From NCBI GenBank assembly GCA_905197955.1, contig CAJKAR010000007.1, positions 67,106 through 131,105 of the forward strand: DNA of 64,000 nucleotides, written 5' to 3'. This stretch comes from an uncultured Lentisphaeria bacterium. GTDB taxonomy: Bacteria > Verrucomicrobiota > Lentisphaeria > Victivallales > UBA1829. The translations under genes were made by a program, and so were the position numbers. Positions 1 to 8,715 of this stretch are shown here, in pieces. Numbering within the stretch: the first letter of the stretch is position 1; the number at the start of each line of letters is the position of its first letter. The notes under the pieces were generated by a model that had not been told where the DNA came from, did no database searches, and saw nothing but the letters and a program-made list of their open reading frames with translations.

Positions 1-112
1 CGGTGTCGCCAAACTGAGCGAGGCTTTCTTTGAGGGCTTCCGCGAGAGCTTTTGTCTCAGCCGCGGTCTTGTTCATTTTCCAGTTTCCGGCAATGAATGT
101 TTTGCGTGCCAT
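1..112 (-). CDS. tpiA: Triosephosphate isomerase, N-terminal part (runs off the window)
   Basis: Only the first 37 codons are present. The protein begins MARKTFIAGNWKMNKT, the characteristic N-terminus of triosephosphate isomerase, including the catalytic-loop Asn and Lys of GNWKMN. The enzyme interconverts dihydroxyacetone phosphate and glyceraldehyde 3-phosphate in the cytoplasm. It follows gapA and pgk on the same strand but is separated from pgk by a terminator and has its own promoter at 180-208. A GGAAGGAA ribosome binding site precedes the ATG. Confidence 0.93.
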   Translation of the reverse strand, partial: MARKTFIAGNWKMNKTAAETKALAEALKESLAQFGDT

Positions 113-179
113 TTGGAGGATTCCTTCCGTTGTTGTTTTCGGCGTTTCCGCCTGATTTTATGACGAATATCGTATCAGT

Positions 180-208
180 AATATACTTCCACCCCGGATC
201 GAATGCAA
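180..208 (-). promoter_or_regulatory. Sigma70-type promoter for tpiA
   Basis: On the minus strand a TTGCAT -35 (203-208) and a TATATT -10 (180-185) are separated by exactly 17 bases. It lies between the pgk terminator and the tpiA start, so tpiA can be transcribed independently of gapA-pgk. Confidence 0.7.
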
Positions 209-263
209 GCGGAGGGGAGGGAAAAAGAGTCCCTGGCGGAGTTCTCCGCATTCCGGAATCCGG

Positions 264-297
264 ACAAAAAAACGGGCCCGGCGAAAACCGGACCCGT
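264..297 (-). terminator. Intrinsic terminator after pgk
   Basis: A 10-bp stem (272-281 with 288-297, one mismatch) is followed on the minus strand by a run of seven T (265-271). It lies about 50 bases past the pgk stop codon. Confidence 0.85.
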
Positions 298-347
298 ATC
301 TGTCATTTTTCCGGCGGAGCAGAGAACGTTCCGCCATCCGAACGATC

Positions 348-1601
348 TTATTTGTCGTTGAGAGCGACCACGCCGGGGAGCTCCTTGCCCTCGAGGAATT
401 CGAGAGAAGCACCGCCGCCGGTGGAGATGTGAGACATCTTGTCGGCAAGTCCGCTCTTGTTGACCGCTGCGACCGAGTCGCCGCCGCCGATGATGGACAC
501 GCCGCCGTTCGCCTTGACTTCCGCCACCGCCGCGCAGACACCGAATGTGCCCTTGCTGAATGCCGGCATTTCAAAGCATCCCATCGGTCCGTTCCAGACA
601 ACCGTCTTGGCGCCTTTGATGGCGTTGCTGTAAAGTTCGATGGTCTTGGGGCCGATATCGAGAGCCATCCATCCATCCGGGATGTCGTCGCCGACAACCT
701 GGGTGTTGGCATTTGCATCGAATTTGTCCGCTGCGATATTGTCCACCGGGAGCAGAAGATTGACGCCGAGCTCTTTCGCCTTGGCAATCATGTTCTTGGC
801 ATAGTCGAGCTGATCAACTTCACAGAGGGAGGAACCCACATTGTGTCCCTGCGTCTTGAGGAAGGTGTAGGCCATACCGCCGCCGATGATCAGCGTGTTG
901 ACCTTGGTCAGAAGGTTGCTGACAACCGCGAGCTTGTCGGAAACCTTTGCTCCGCCGAGAATCGCCACAAACGGACGAACCGGATTTTCCACCGCATTGC
1001 CGAGATATTCAATCTCTTTTTCCATCAGGAAACCGGCAACGGAGGTGTTGATGTATTTTGTGATGACCGCAGTCGAAGCATGAGCACGGTGTGCGGTTCC
1101 GAAAGCGTCATTGCAGTAGATGTCGCCATAGGAAGCGAGCTTTTTCGCAAGCTCTTTCTGTTTTTCCTTGAGTTCGGCTTTTTTCGCCTTGAACTCTTCG
1201 TCGGACTGGCCTTCCTTCTGTTTGAGTTTTCCCTGTTCTTCCTTGTAGAAGCGGGTGTTTTCCAGCATGACGATATCACCGGGTTTCATTGCGGCGACTT
1301 CCGCATCGGCTTTGGCGCAGTCTGCTGCGAATGTGACAGGCTTTCCGAGCATTTTGGAAAGATATTCCGCAACCGGCTTGAGGGAGAAATCGGCTTCATA
1401 GCCTTTTTCCGCCGGACGGCCGAGATGGCTCATCAGCACCAGGCTTCCGCCCTGATCGAGCACATATTTGATGGAGGGGAGGGCTCCCTTGATGCGTGTG
1501 TCGTCCTTGATGACGCCTTCTTTGATCGGCACATTGAAGTCAACGCGCATGACAACGCGTTTTCCTTTGAGATCAACATCGCGAAGAGTTTTCTTGTTCA
1601 T
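348..1601 (-). CDS. pgk: Phosphoglycerate kinase
   Basis: Cytoplasmic glycolytic kinase that makes ATP from 1,3-bisphosphoglycerate. The 417 residues begin MNKKTLRDVDLKGKRVVMRVD and contain the DFNVP substrate motif, the SHLGRP motif near residue 59, NDAFGTAHRAHAST (from about residue 164) and the C-terminal GGGDSVAAV nucleotide motif. It is the second gene of a gapA-pgk unit. Between ENTRF (residues 114-118) and the conserved LAKKLASYGD (from residue 151) there is a Lys/Glu/Gln-rich segment about 20 residues longer than in typical bacterial Pgk. It is probably a surface helical insertion and does not touch the catalytic motifs. Confidence 0.97.
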   Translation of the reverse strand: MNKKTLRDVDLKGKRVVMRVDFNVPIKEGVIKDDTRIKGALPSIKYVLDQGGSLVLMSHLGRPAEKGYEADFSLKPVAEYLSKMLGKPVTFAADCAKADAEVAAMKPGDIVMLENTRFYKEEQGKLKQKEGQSDEEFKAKKAELKEKQKELAKKLASYGDIYCNDAFGTAHRAHASTAVITKYINTSVAGFLMEKEIEYLGNAVENPVRPFVAILGGAKVSDKLAVVSNLLTKVNTLIIGGGMAYTFLKTQGHNVGSSLCEVDQLDYAKNMIAKAKELGVNLLLPVDNIAADKFDANANTQVVGDDIPDGWMALDIGPKTIELYSNAIKGAKTVVWNGPMGCFEMPAFSKGTFGVCAAVAEVKANGGVSIIGGGDSVAAVNKSGLADKMSHISTGGGASLEFLEGKELPGVVALNDK

Positions 1602-1631
1602 AATGAAACAATCCTTTCAGTAGAAAGTGGA

Positions 1632-1668
1632 AAAAGAAAACGGGGCGGGCGTTCATGCCGCCCGCCCC
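1632..1668 (-). terminator. Intercistronic GC hairpin with T-rich tail between gapA and pgk
   Basis: A perfect 9-bp stem GGGGCGGGC/GCCCGCCCC (1642-1650 with 1660-1668) is followed on the minus strand by a T-rich stretch interrupted by a C. It sits between the gapA stop and the pgk start. I read it as a partial terminator or an mRNA-end stabiliser that could lower pgk relative to gapA. Confidence 0.6.
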
Positions 1669-1697
1669 GAGGTAGACTTACGGTCTTTTCAGCGACA

Positions 1698-2699
1698 TTA
1701 CTTGGCAATGACGCGAACCATTTCGAGGACCTTGTTGGAGTATCCCCATTCGTTGTCGTACCAGGAAACGACCTTGACAAAGGTGGAGTCAAGAGCGATA
1801 CCGGCTTTGGCATCGAAGACAGAGGTTCTGGACTCGCCGCGGAAGTCGGTGGAGACAACGCTTTCATCGGTGTATCCGAGGACGCCTTTGAGTTCGCCTT
1901 CGGAAGCAGCCTTCATGGCAGCGCAGATGTCATCATAGGAAGCCGCTTTTTCGAGCTCGACCGTCAGGTCAACGACGGAAACGTCGGAGGTCGGAACGCG
2001 CATGGACATTCCGGTGAGTTTGCCGTTGAGGGCGGGAAGAACTTTGCCGACAGCCTTGGCAGCACCCGTGGAGGACGGGATGATGTTTTCAAGGATACCG
2101 CGTCCGCCTCTCCAGTCTTTCTTGGAGGGGCCGTCAACGGTCTTCTGTGTGGCGGTTGCAGCGTGAACGGTGGTCATGAGACCGCGCTTGATGCCGAACT
2201 TGTCATTGAGAACCTTGGCGATCGGGGCAAGGCAGTTCGTGGTGCAGGAAGCGTTGGAGATGATGTCCTGTCCAGCATAGGTCTTGTCGTTTACGCCGAA
2301 AACGAACATCGGGGTCGCATCCTTGGAAGGAGCGGACATGATGACTTTCTTGGCGCCGGCCTGGATGTGAGCGCGGGCCTTGGCATCTTCGAGGAAGAGG
2401 CCGGTGGATTCGACGACGACTTCTGCGCCGACTTCATTCCACTTGAGGTTCGCAGGATCTTTTTCAGCGGTAAGACGGATCTTCTTGCCGTTGACAATCA
2501 GATTCGTTCCTTCCACGGAAACATCGCCGCAGAACTTGCCGTGTACGGAGTCGTACTTCAGCATGTACGCGAGATAGTCGGGATCGAGCAGGTCGTTGAT
2601 TCCAACGATTTCGATGTCATTTGCGAAGTTTTCCACTGCAGCGCGGAAAACCATGCGGCCGATTCTTCCGAATCCGTTAATTCCTACTTTAATAGCCAT
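1698..2699 (-). CDS. gapA: Glyceraldehyde-3-phosphate dehydrogenase
   Basis: NAD-dependent oxidative phosphorylation of glyceraldehyde 3-phosphate in glycolysis. The 333-residue length is typical. The N-terminal Rossmann motif is KVGINGFGRIGR (residues 4-15), and the catalytic Cys is residue 152 in SNASCTTNCLAP. The C-terminal WYDNEWGYSNKV is also diagnostic. It is the first gene of the gapA-pgk unit, transcribed from a consensus promoter at 2797-2825. Confidence 0.98.
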   Translation of the reverse strand: MAIKVGINGFGRIGRMVFRAAVENFANDIEIVGINDLLDPDYLAYMLKYDSVHGKFCGDVSVEGTNLIVNGKKIRLTAEKDPANLKWNEVGAEVVVESTGLFLEDAKARAHIQAGAKKVIMSAPSKDATPMFVFGVNDKTYAGQDIISNASCTTNCLAPIAKVLNDKFGIKRGLMTTVHAATATQKTVDGPSKKDWRGGRGILENIIPSSTGAAKAVGKVLPALNGKLTGMSMRVPTSDVSVVDLTVELEKAASYDDICAAMKAASEGELKGVLGYTDESVVSTDFRGESRTSVFDAKAGIALDSTFVKVVSWYDNEWGYSNKVLEMVRVIAK

Positions 2700-2796
2700 T
2701 TTCGTTCCTTCCTTTTAGTTTAAAGGTTGCTATACGATTGTTCTTTTCAAGATTATCCCGGCCGGACTCCATAAGGTTACCGGACAAGATGGGAGT

Positions 2797-2825
2797 AATA
2801 TAACATTCCCTCCTGTATTTGTCAA
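2797..2825 (-). promoter_or_regulatory. Consensus promoter for gapA
   Basis: Minus strand: TTGACA (2820-2825), a 17-base spacer and TATATT (2797-2802). A perfect -35 at ideal spacing fits strong constitutive glycolytic expression. Confidence 0.8.
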
Positions 2826-2898
2826 TATTAGGAAAACTAAAATATTGCGGAAGAACGGATTCCTGTAATTTTTTTTTAATTTTAAGTTCATTTTGTGC

Positions 2899-2927
2899 TT
2901 GACATTTCAATTCGTTCCTTTTATATT
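2899..2927 (+). promoter_or_regulatory. Consensus promoter for the small redox-type gene at 2963
   Basis: TTGACA (2899-2904), 17 bases, TATATT (2922-2927). It is the divergent partner of the gapA promoter. Confidence 0.78.
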
Positions 2928-2962
2928 GGAGACAGAGTAGAGAAGAGAAGGATATTTGGAGT

Positions 2963-3295
2963 ATGAAAACTCGTACAGAGCAAGCTGTTGCATTTTTTTC
3001 CTCGGTTCCGAGAGCTGGAAATTGTGCTCAGTGTGTCGCGAAGGCTTTTGCCGATGATGACGTTGTAATGAAACTTGCGTCCTGTGGAGCCGGAAATGCT
3101 CCGATGGGGCTTTGCGGAGCCCTGTATGCTGCCCTGTCTCTTGCCGATGAAAAGGATCGGGAGGAGATCCGCCGCGCCTTTCAGGAACGGACCGGTTCCG
3201 ATCTCTGCCGGGAACTCAAAAGCAATTACAAGATTCCCTGCATCAAATGTGTGGAAATCGCTGCGGAACTGCTTGAAAAGAAACAGAATAAATAA
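2963..3295 (+). CDS. Small cysteine-rich protein, C_GCAxxG_C_C-like
   Basis: A 110-residue cytoplasmic protein with no signal peptide. It has an NCAQCV motif near residue 20, then ASCGAG...GLCGALYAA, a later single Cys and a C-terminal IPCIKCVEIAAELL. This spacing resembles the C_GCAxxG_C_C family of putative redox or metal-binding proteins, found in many anaerobes without a defined biochemical role. It has its own strong promoter and an AGAGAAGAGAAGGA ribosome binding site. The family assignment is from motif pattern only. Confidence 0.65.
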   Translation: MKTRTEQAVAFFSSVPRAGNCAQCVAKAFADDDVVMKLASCGAGNAPMGLCGALYAALSLADEKDREEIRRAFQERTGSDLCRELKSNYKIPCIKCVEIAAELLEKKQNK

Positions 3296-3323
3296 AAGGT
3301 TGCGTTTTTTCTGAAAAATCTTT

Positions 3324-3352
3324 TTGCATTTATAGATTGTAAGATATATATT
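3324..3352 (+). promoter_or_regulatory. Promoter for the exported protein at 3401
   Basis: TTGCAT (3324-3329), 17 bases, TATATT (3347-3352). Confidence 0.7.
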
Positions 3353-3400
3353 TGCGAAAAAGGTTTTTTTTAACACTAAAAAAATGTAAAAAGGTGAGTT

Positions 3401-4078
3401 ATGAGAAAAATCATTGCCGTCTGCTTTGTGGCCTTTGTTCTTGCTTCCGGAACCTCATTGACAGCGCAGGATGCGAAAGCTCCTACCGCTCAGGAACTGA
3501 AGGCTGCTGATCAGGAAGCCGCAGTCGTTCTGAGTGAAGAGGAAAAAATGGTGGCGGCGGAAAATCAGACTCCTCCGTTCCTGAGAGGACTCACAGGAAA
3601 ACTTCTGATGTATCTGCCGAATCGTCTGGTTGATCTGCTTGATGTTTTCTCTCTGGAGCTGAAAGGTGGAGCCGCGGTTGGGGCCGGAGTCAGAATTACG
3701 CGTGCGGTCGGCCTTGTTGGCGAAGTGGGCGCTACTGGTGATCTGATTAAAGGTTATAACCGTCAGTATGGCTGTGCGCTGACTCAGGGATATGATGCTC
3801 AGTTCCTGATTCCGATGGCGGAAAACATGGATCGTTCTCTTGCATATGGTTATGTGAATAAGTATTGGCAGTATGGTACGAATTTCCCGCTGCCGTCCGA
3901 TACGATTTATCTTCCTCGTACGGGAGCGCGCGATTACTGGGCGATCGAGGTCGGCGCGACCTGCTTTGTCGGAGCCAAGGCTGCGGTGCATCCGCTGGCT
4001 ATTGTGGACTTCTTTGCCGGGCTGATTCTTCTGGATCCCAGCGGAGATGACTACGTGCTCAAACCGATCTCTTACTGA
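3401..4078 (+). CDS. Exported protein of unknown function
   Basis: A 225-residue protein with a clear signal peptide: MRKIIAVCFVAFVLASG, with cleavage likely after LTAQ near residue 23. The mature part starts with an Ala/Glu/Gln-rich stretch. It continues into glycine- and aromatic-rich segments such as LELKGGAAVGAGVRITRAVG and ends in a hydrophobic tail. I recognise no named family. The alternating pattern could suit a periplasmic or outer-membrane beta-rich protein. It is a single-gene transcription unit with a promoter and a terminator. Confidence 0.75.
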   Translation: MRKIIAVCFVAFVLASGTSLTAQDAKAPTAQELKAADQEAAVVLSEEEKMVAAENQTPPFLRGLTGKLLMYLPNRLVDLLDVFSLELKGGAAVGAGVRITRAVGLVGEVGATGDLIKGYNRQYGCALTQGYDAQFLIPMAENMDRSLAYGYVNKYWQYGTNFPLPSDTIYLPRTGARDYWAIEVGATCFVGAKAAVHPLAIVDFFAGLILLDPSGDDYVLKPISY

Positions 4079-4094
4079 GATGGTTGAATATGAA

Positions 4095-4147
4095 AACGGC
4101 GGCGGTTTTCTCGGATTTTCAAGCAGGAAACCTCCACCGTTTTTTTT
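4095..4147 (+). terminator. Intrinsic terminator after the exported protein
   Basis: A 14-base arm at 4095-4108 pairs with 4128-4141 (12 of 14 pairs) and is followed by a run of T to 4147. Confidence 0.8.
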
Positions 4148-4199
4148 CTGCGGATGTGGAAAAAAACATAATTATTGTTTGTTTTGGAATAGATAACGG

Positions 4200-4228
4200 T
4201 TGAAAAACCTCCAAACATATATTATCTT
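4200..4228 (+). promoter_or_regulatory. Possible secG promoter
   Basis: TTGAAA (4200-4205), 17 bases, TATCTT (4223-4228). The -10 is imperfect and overlaps another TATATT at 4218-4223, so the exact hexamers are uncertain. Confidence 0.45.
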
Positions 4229-4271
4229 ATCCGCCACGACTTTATAAAAAAACAACAAAAACAGGTGAAAC

Positions 4272-4682
4272 ATGTTGACGGTGGTTAGTGCTATTCTTTA
4301 TACGGTAGCGGTTTTAATTGCGATTCTTCTGGTCGCTCTGGTGCTGGTTCAGCCATCCAAAGGAGGAGGGTTCGGCTCAGCGTTCGGCGGTGTGGGGGAA
4401 GGGGTCTTTGGCGCTCAGACGATGGGATATCTTTCTCGTCTGACGGTCATTATGATCGCTGTATTTTTCATTGTAACTCTCGGGCTTGCCGCGCTCTCCG
4501 GCCATAAGCAGAAGACCGTTTCCGCCGCGGCTGACAGTGCAGCTCTGCAGGTTCCTGCGGCTGTTGCACCTGCAGCTCCTGCAAAGGAAAAGACGGCAGC
4601 TCCTGAAAAGAATGCTGTAAAAGACTCCGTAAAGAAGGTCGAAAACAGCAAAAAACAGGACTCCGCGCCTGCAAAGAAATAA
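4272..4682 (+). CDS. secG: Protein translocase subunit SecG
   Basis: Inner-membrane accessory subunit of SecYEG that aids preprotein translocation. The 136 residues comprise an N-terminal membrane helix (about 5-27), a cytoplasmic loop with VLVQPSKGGGFGSAFGG (canonical SecG loop), a second helix (about 56-76), and an Ala/Lys/Pro-rich hydrophilic tail that is longer than in E. coli. An ACAGGTGAA ribosome binding site precedes the ATG. Confidence 0.92.
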   Translation: MLTVVSAILYTVAVLIAILLVALVLVQPSKGGGFGSAFGGVGEGVFGAQTMGYLSRLTVIMIAVFFIVTLGLAALSGHKQKTVSAAADSAALQVPAAVAPAAPAKEKTAAPEKNAVKDSVKKVENSKKQDSAPAKK

Positions 4683-4720
4683 AAAAAACTAAGAACCTAA
4701 GTTTTTTAGCGAAAACATAT

Positions 4721-4749
4721 TTGCATTTTACGGGAATACAGGTTAGAGT
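4721..4749 (+). promoter_or_regulatory. Likely promoter of the pilus operon
   Basis: TTGCAT (4721-4726), 17 bases, TAGAGT (4744-4749). It precedes the first gene of the six-gene operon ending at 15188. I see no other promoter of similar quality inside the operon gaps. Confidence 0.5.
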
Positions 4750-4821
4750 TCCTCTATTCAGGACTTCCAGGTGTTCCGGGGGTTGGACGAAAGAACCTAA
4801 ACGTTGGGAGATTTAAGAAAA

Positions 4822-5514
4822 ATGCGTTTCGGCTTCAAGTTTGTTTGTGCCGCTTTCCTTGTGTTCGCGGCTGTGTTTGACGTTACCGCGCAGCGGAATG
4901 CTCTGATTGACACTCAGACAATCGATTTCAAACTTGAATTTTTTGAAGCGCCTAATCTACCCATAACCGGCGGGGTGTCGGTTCCTACCACGAGTGCGAA
5001 ATGGCTGGTTGCCATTATTACTTATACCCCTGCGGCTGCCTATGAAAGCGGATCCAGCCGAAGCACGAAGAAACGTGTTCGCTGGCTGGATGATCTGACC
5101 GTGGAACTTTCCCTGATTATTCCCGGTGCCGGAAATTATGGCAACTATATTCTGCTTTCCGGAAAGCAGGTGCTTTGGAGCGTTCCGTGCGATGGACGTC
5201 GGCACCGTGTTCTTTTTGCCGTCCCGCCTCTCGTCTTTGAGCGTTACAGCAGCATTGAGAAATTTACAAAGACAGCTGCTGCAGAAATTCCCGCATATAT
5301 TGAATTCAAGTCCAAAAATCAGGAAATCCTTGCAAGGTATGTGTATGCAAAGGGGAATGGACAACGCGTGTATCAGGTTTTTCAGCGTCTGTTCAATGCG
5401 CAGGTCGGAGTTTTCAAACTTCCGACTGCTGTTTTGCCAAAGGAGAAAACTCCCTGGAATCTGGTCGAGACAGCTGCGTTTGATCTCCCGAAAAGCATTG
5501 TGGAAGGAAAGTAA
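4822..5514 (+). CDS. Exported Amuc_1102-like protein, first gene of the pilus operon
   Basis: A 230-residue protein. The ATG at 4822 is chosen over an upstream TTG at 4804 because GGGAG at 4806-4810 serves it and a signal peptide follows directly (FKFVCAAFLVFAAVFDVTAQ). The mature part is beta-rich with no cysteine pairs or catalytic motif I recognise. Position and size match Amuc_1102, the gene beside PilM in the Akkermansia pilus locus, so an envelope role in pilus biogenesis is inferred. It is followed three bases later by the pilM-like gene. Confidence 0.6.
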   Translation: MRFGFKFVCAAFLVFAAVFDVTAQRNALIDTQTIDFKLEFFEAPNLPITGGVSVPTTSAKWLVAIITYTPAAAYESGSSRSTKKRVRWLDDLTVELSLIIPGAGNYGNYILLSGKQVLWSVPCDGRRHRVLFAVPPLVFERYSSIEKFTKTAAAEIPAYIEFKSKNQEILARYVYAKGNGQRVYQVFQRLFNAQVGVFKLPTAVLPKEKTPWNLVETAAFDLPKSIVEGK

Positions 5515-5517
5515 GTC

Positions 5518-7308
5518 ATGGCCAAAAGAAAAAAGAACGTATTGTGTATTGATATCGGCGGAGATACGATCAAAGCTGCCGAGTTCGCGTATTCCGATAC
5601 CGGTGTGATGACTCTTGTCAAATTTGCATTTGCTGAGTTCGGGTTCGGAGAGAACTCTGCCACGGAAAACGATTCCTACCTGTATGCAATGCTCATTGAG
5701 CTGAAAAAACTTCTGGAAGAAAATCATTTTACGGCGAAACTCGTCAATATTTCCGTTTCGGCTCAGAACTCTTTCATCCGTTTTGTCAAGATTCCCGCAC
5801 TGACGGAGAATGAGGAAAAAGTTCGTCAGATCATTGAATTCGAGGCCAGGCAGAATGCTCCGCTGCCGGTTGATCAGATGATTCTGGATTATCAGCTGAC
5901 TGGAACATCTGAGGATGGCGCGGAAATCGATGCGATGATCGTTAACGTGAAGAGCGCCGACATCGAAAAGATTGTAAAGGTGATTCAGGATGCCGGTAAG
6001 AAAATCGGGACAATCGAAGTTTCTCCGACGGCAAGTTATAATGCCTGTCGAGCCAATATGGTCGGAGAAGAGAATTGCGAGATGATTCTCAATATCGGCG
6101 GACGCTGTTCCACATTGATTTTTATCGATCAGGGAAGTTATTTCGAACGAACCCTTGCGATCGCTGGAAATACGATTACGCAGCAGATCAGTAAAGAATT
6201 CGGAGTTTCTCTGAAAGAAGCCGAAGATTTGAAGCGTCGTCATGGATTCGTTGCTTTGGGCGGTGCCTATGAAGATCCGGATTCTGAGGTGGCTGCGATT
6301 ATTTCAAAAATTATTCGTAATGTGATGACTCGTCTTCATGGAGAAATTAATCGTTCCATTAACTTGTATCGTGCACAGCAGAAAGGACGGAAGCCTGAGA
6401 AACTTTATCTGGCTGGTGGAAGTTCTGTGATGACATACACTCCCAGATTTTTCTCCGAAAAACTGAAAATCCCTGTTGAGTATTTGAATCCTTTCCAGAT
6501 TACGGCGATTGCCGATGATGTGGATAAAGATGCCTTGAGTGAGGTTGCTCATGTTTTTTCTGAAGTCATTGGTACCGGTCTTCGGAATGTTGGAACATGT
6601 CCTCTTGAGATCTCTCTGATTCCGGAACCTTTGAAAAGAGAGCGGATTTTTAATCAGAAACAGCCATTCTTTTATGCCTCTGCTGTGACGATGCTCCTGT
6701 GTTTGGGGATTACCTACTGGAGTTTCTCCAAACAGCTTGTTACTGTGACAAAGGATCGTGACCGTGCGGAACAGCAGGTCGCTACGACAAACAGTATCAT
6801 GACAAAAGTGGATGCCGCCTATAGAAGATTGAACAATAGCAAAAGTTCTTATACGAAGGCCTCTGAACTTTTGGTAGGGCGGGATACATGGCCTCTGTTG
6901 CTGAATAAGATTCAGGCAGCAACACTTCCTGAGATCTGGTTTACATCCGTTGAGGGTGCGTCCGCATTGGAAATTAAAAAGAAAAATGAGCCGACCCCAG
7001 AGGCTTCTGGAGGCTTCCGTGGATTTGGTTCTTTTGAATCTTCCGGACCGAAACAAACCTCTGCTGTTCCGACAGGGGAATATAAGTGGATTGTTTTCGA
7101 AGGTTATATTAGAACAGCCGATCCCAAAGCCGAAGCAACTCATATCTATGAAAAGTTCAAGCAGAATCTGGAAAAAACCGGTGTCTTCAAAAAATTTACT
7201 ATTGCGGACAGCGATCGTATGATTCAGAATTTCAAACTTGGCTCTCAGGATACAAATATTTCCTCCTTTAAAATTGAAGCCGAGTTGATCAACCCAATAA
7301 AACGTTAA
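5518..7308 (+). CDS. pilM: Type IV pilus assembly protein: PilM domain fused to a PilN-like domain
   Basis: A 596-residue protein. Residues 1-360 form an actin-like PilM/FtsA-type ATPase: the phosphate-1 motif is CIDIGGDTIKAAEFA, with LNIGGRCSTLIFID and LAGGSSVMTY further on. A single membrane helix follows near residues 382-400, then a coiled coil and a periplasmic PilN-like domain. In proteobacteria these are two proteins, cytoplasmic PilM and membrane PilN, which form the inner-membrane alignment platform. The product resembles Amuc_1101 of Akkermansia. A Gly/Ser/Pro-rich insertion (about 485-510) sits in the periplasmic domain. Confidence 0.85.
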   Translation: MAKRKKNVLCIDIGGDTIKAAEFAYSDTGVMTLVKFAFAEFGFGENSATENDSYLYAMLIELKKLLEENHFTAKLVNISVSAQNSFIRFVKIPALTENEEKVRQIIEFEARQNAPLPVDQMILDYQLTGTSEDGAEIDAMIVNVKSADIEKIVKVIQDAGKKIGTIEVSPTASYNACRANMVGEENCEMILNIGGRCSTLIFIDQGSYFERTLAIAGNTITQQISKEFGVSLKEAEDLKRRHGFVALGGAYEDPDSEVAAIISKIIRNVMTRLHGEINRSINLYRAQQKGRKPEKLYLAGGSSVMTYTPRFFSEKLKIPVEYLNPFQITAIADDVDKDALSEVAHVFSEVIGTGLRNVGTCPLEISLIPEPLKRERIFNQKQPFFYASAVTMLLCLGITYWSFSKQLVTVTKDRDRAEQQVATTNSIMTKVDAAYRRLNNSKSSYTKASELLVGRDTWPLLLNKIQAATLPEIWFTSVEGASALEIKKKNEPTPEASGGFRGFGSFESSGPKQTSAVPTGEYKWIVFEGYIRTADPKAEATHIYEKFKQNLEKTGVFKKFTIADSDRMIQNFKLGSQDTNISSFKIEAELINPIKR

Positions 7309-7326
7309 GTACGGAGATTGTTTACT

Positions 7327-8697
7327 ATGAAATTATCTGCGAGAAACATTCCCCTTATAATAGTGCTGGTTGTAACAGTGCTTGTTTCCGCCGTATTGAT
7401 TTATTATGTTGTAATCGAACATGGAAAAGTGTCCGAGACGAATACAAAAATTGAACAATATAAGCAGATTCTTGAAGATGCCAACAAAAAGAAACCGGCC
7501 CCTGTTACTGAAAACTTCAAGAATATGACCATTGATGCAGAAAATCTGGATGTCAAGGCGTATCAGATTCAGCGTACGTTCGGTAAGTATTATCGAAAGC
7601 CGCTGATTACTTTTGCAAATACAATTGGACTTTCTGGAAAGAAACTTGCCGCAGCATTTAGAAGATATTATCAGTCCCTGGTGGATGATGCCAAAGCAGA
7701 TATCGTTGGTTCCAATGACAAGGCTCTTATTGACAATTTCCTTGCTGGAAAAGATAAAGCAAAACTGGATGCCGCGATTGCCGCATATGGCGATTATATT
7801 AATGAATCCAGATTGCTGAAAAAATTCTCGAAATTCTATGAAGATCTGCCGGAGGAGAAAAAAGGTCTGATTATCGGTGGAAAGCGGGATCAGGAGATTC
7901 TGAAGGAATTCTTTGAGAAGGAAAAAGTCGACAAAAAACTTCTGGAACAGGCAATGGAAAAGTTCCAGGAAGATGTTCAGGCTTTGACAGTGGAACCTGT
8001 TACCAAAGCGAATGTTCATGAATTTCTGCTGGCTGCAATGGGATTGCCCCGGACTGCTTTGGTTACCTATTATAAAGGAATTCTGAAAAATCTTCAAAAT
8101 CTGATGTTCCGTCAGAAATTGATTCCTGGAGCTGAAACCATCAAAGATGTGGAGACTTTAACATACAGTGATGAGTTCCAGCCGAGTCAGAAACAGATTC
8201 CGCTCGTGATCCGTCAGATGCTGATGAGGGAAGATTTCTTTAACAGAGCCAAAAAGGCTAAAATTACCAAAGTCGTATCTATGAAGGAGTTGACTCCTCA
8301 GCTGGTCGAGCAGCGAGTCAATGATGATTATGTGAGATATACATTTGAGGCCGTTTTGGAAGGTCCGATGGATGCTCTGCGTGATTTTGTCAATTCGCTT
8401 CAGAATGCATATAAGGATAATGTCGTGTATCGGATCCGGGATATTTCACTATCACGTGCTATGCCGGAAAATGTGGAGGATCTGACGGCGGTAGAGTCCA
8501 AAGATCCGGCAGTCGCGCTTGCTTCCAAATTCCAGTTCCCTGATTTTGAACCACAGAATACGGAAGTGAATCTGCTGGCTGCATCGTATGGAAAACCCAT
8601 GATCGGTCGTTCCAAAGATATTTCCATGAAGATATCTTTTGACATATTGCTTTACGTTGCAGATGAGCTGAAACGTGTTGAATTGAGCGCTAAATAA
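7327..8697 (+). CDS. PilO-like / Amuc_1100-like inner-membrane pilus protein
   Basis: A 456-residue protein. The ATG at 7327 is preferred to an upstream TTG because CGGAG lies ten bases before it. One N-terminal membrane helix (IPLIIVLVVTVLVSAVLIYYV) is followed by a Lys/Glu-rich coiled-coil region. The C-terminal alpha/beta domain (about 310-450) includes a stretch like PilO ferredoxin folds (VLEGPMDALRDFVNSLQNAY). Its place between PilM-PilN and the secretin corresponds to PilO and to Akkermansia Amuc_1100, which is shorter (about 317 residues). Orthology rests on order and architecture only. Confidence 0.65.
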   Translation: MKLSARNIPLIIVLVVTVLVSAVLIYYVVIEHGKVSETNTKIEQYKQILEDANKKKPAPVTENFKNMTIDAENLDVKAYQIQRTFGKYYRKPLITFANTIGLSGKKLAAAFRRYYQSLVDDAKADIVGSNDKALIDNFLAGKDKAKLDAAIAAYGDYINESRLLKKFSKFYEDLPEEKKGLIIGGKRDQEILKEFFEKEKVDKKLLEQAMEKFQEDVQALTVEPVTKANVHEFLLAAMGLPRTALVTYYKGILKNLQNLMFRQKLIPGAETIKDVETLTYSDEFQPSQKQIPLVIRQMLMREDFFNRAKKAKITKVVSMKELTPQLVEQRVNDDYVRYTFEAVLEGPMDALRDFVNSLQNAYKDNVVYRIRDISLSRAMPENVEDLTAVESKDPAVALASKFQFPDFEPQNTEVNLLAASYGKPMIGRSKDISMKISFDILLYVADELKRVELSAK

Positions 8698-8715
8698 ATG
8701 ACATGAGGTATTACA

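Noticed and set aside
429..2723. 764-codon open frame opposite gapA and pgk
   Set aside because: It is antisense to two certain glycolytic genes, has no family signature or ribosome site, and arises from codon bias.
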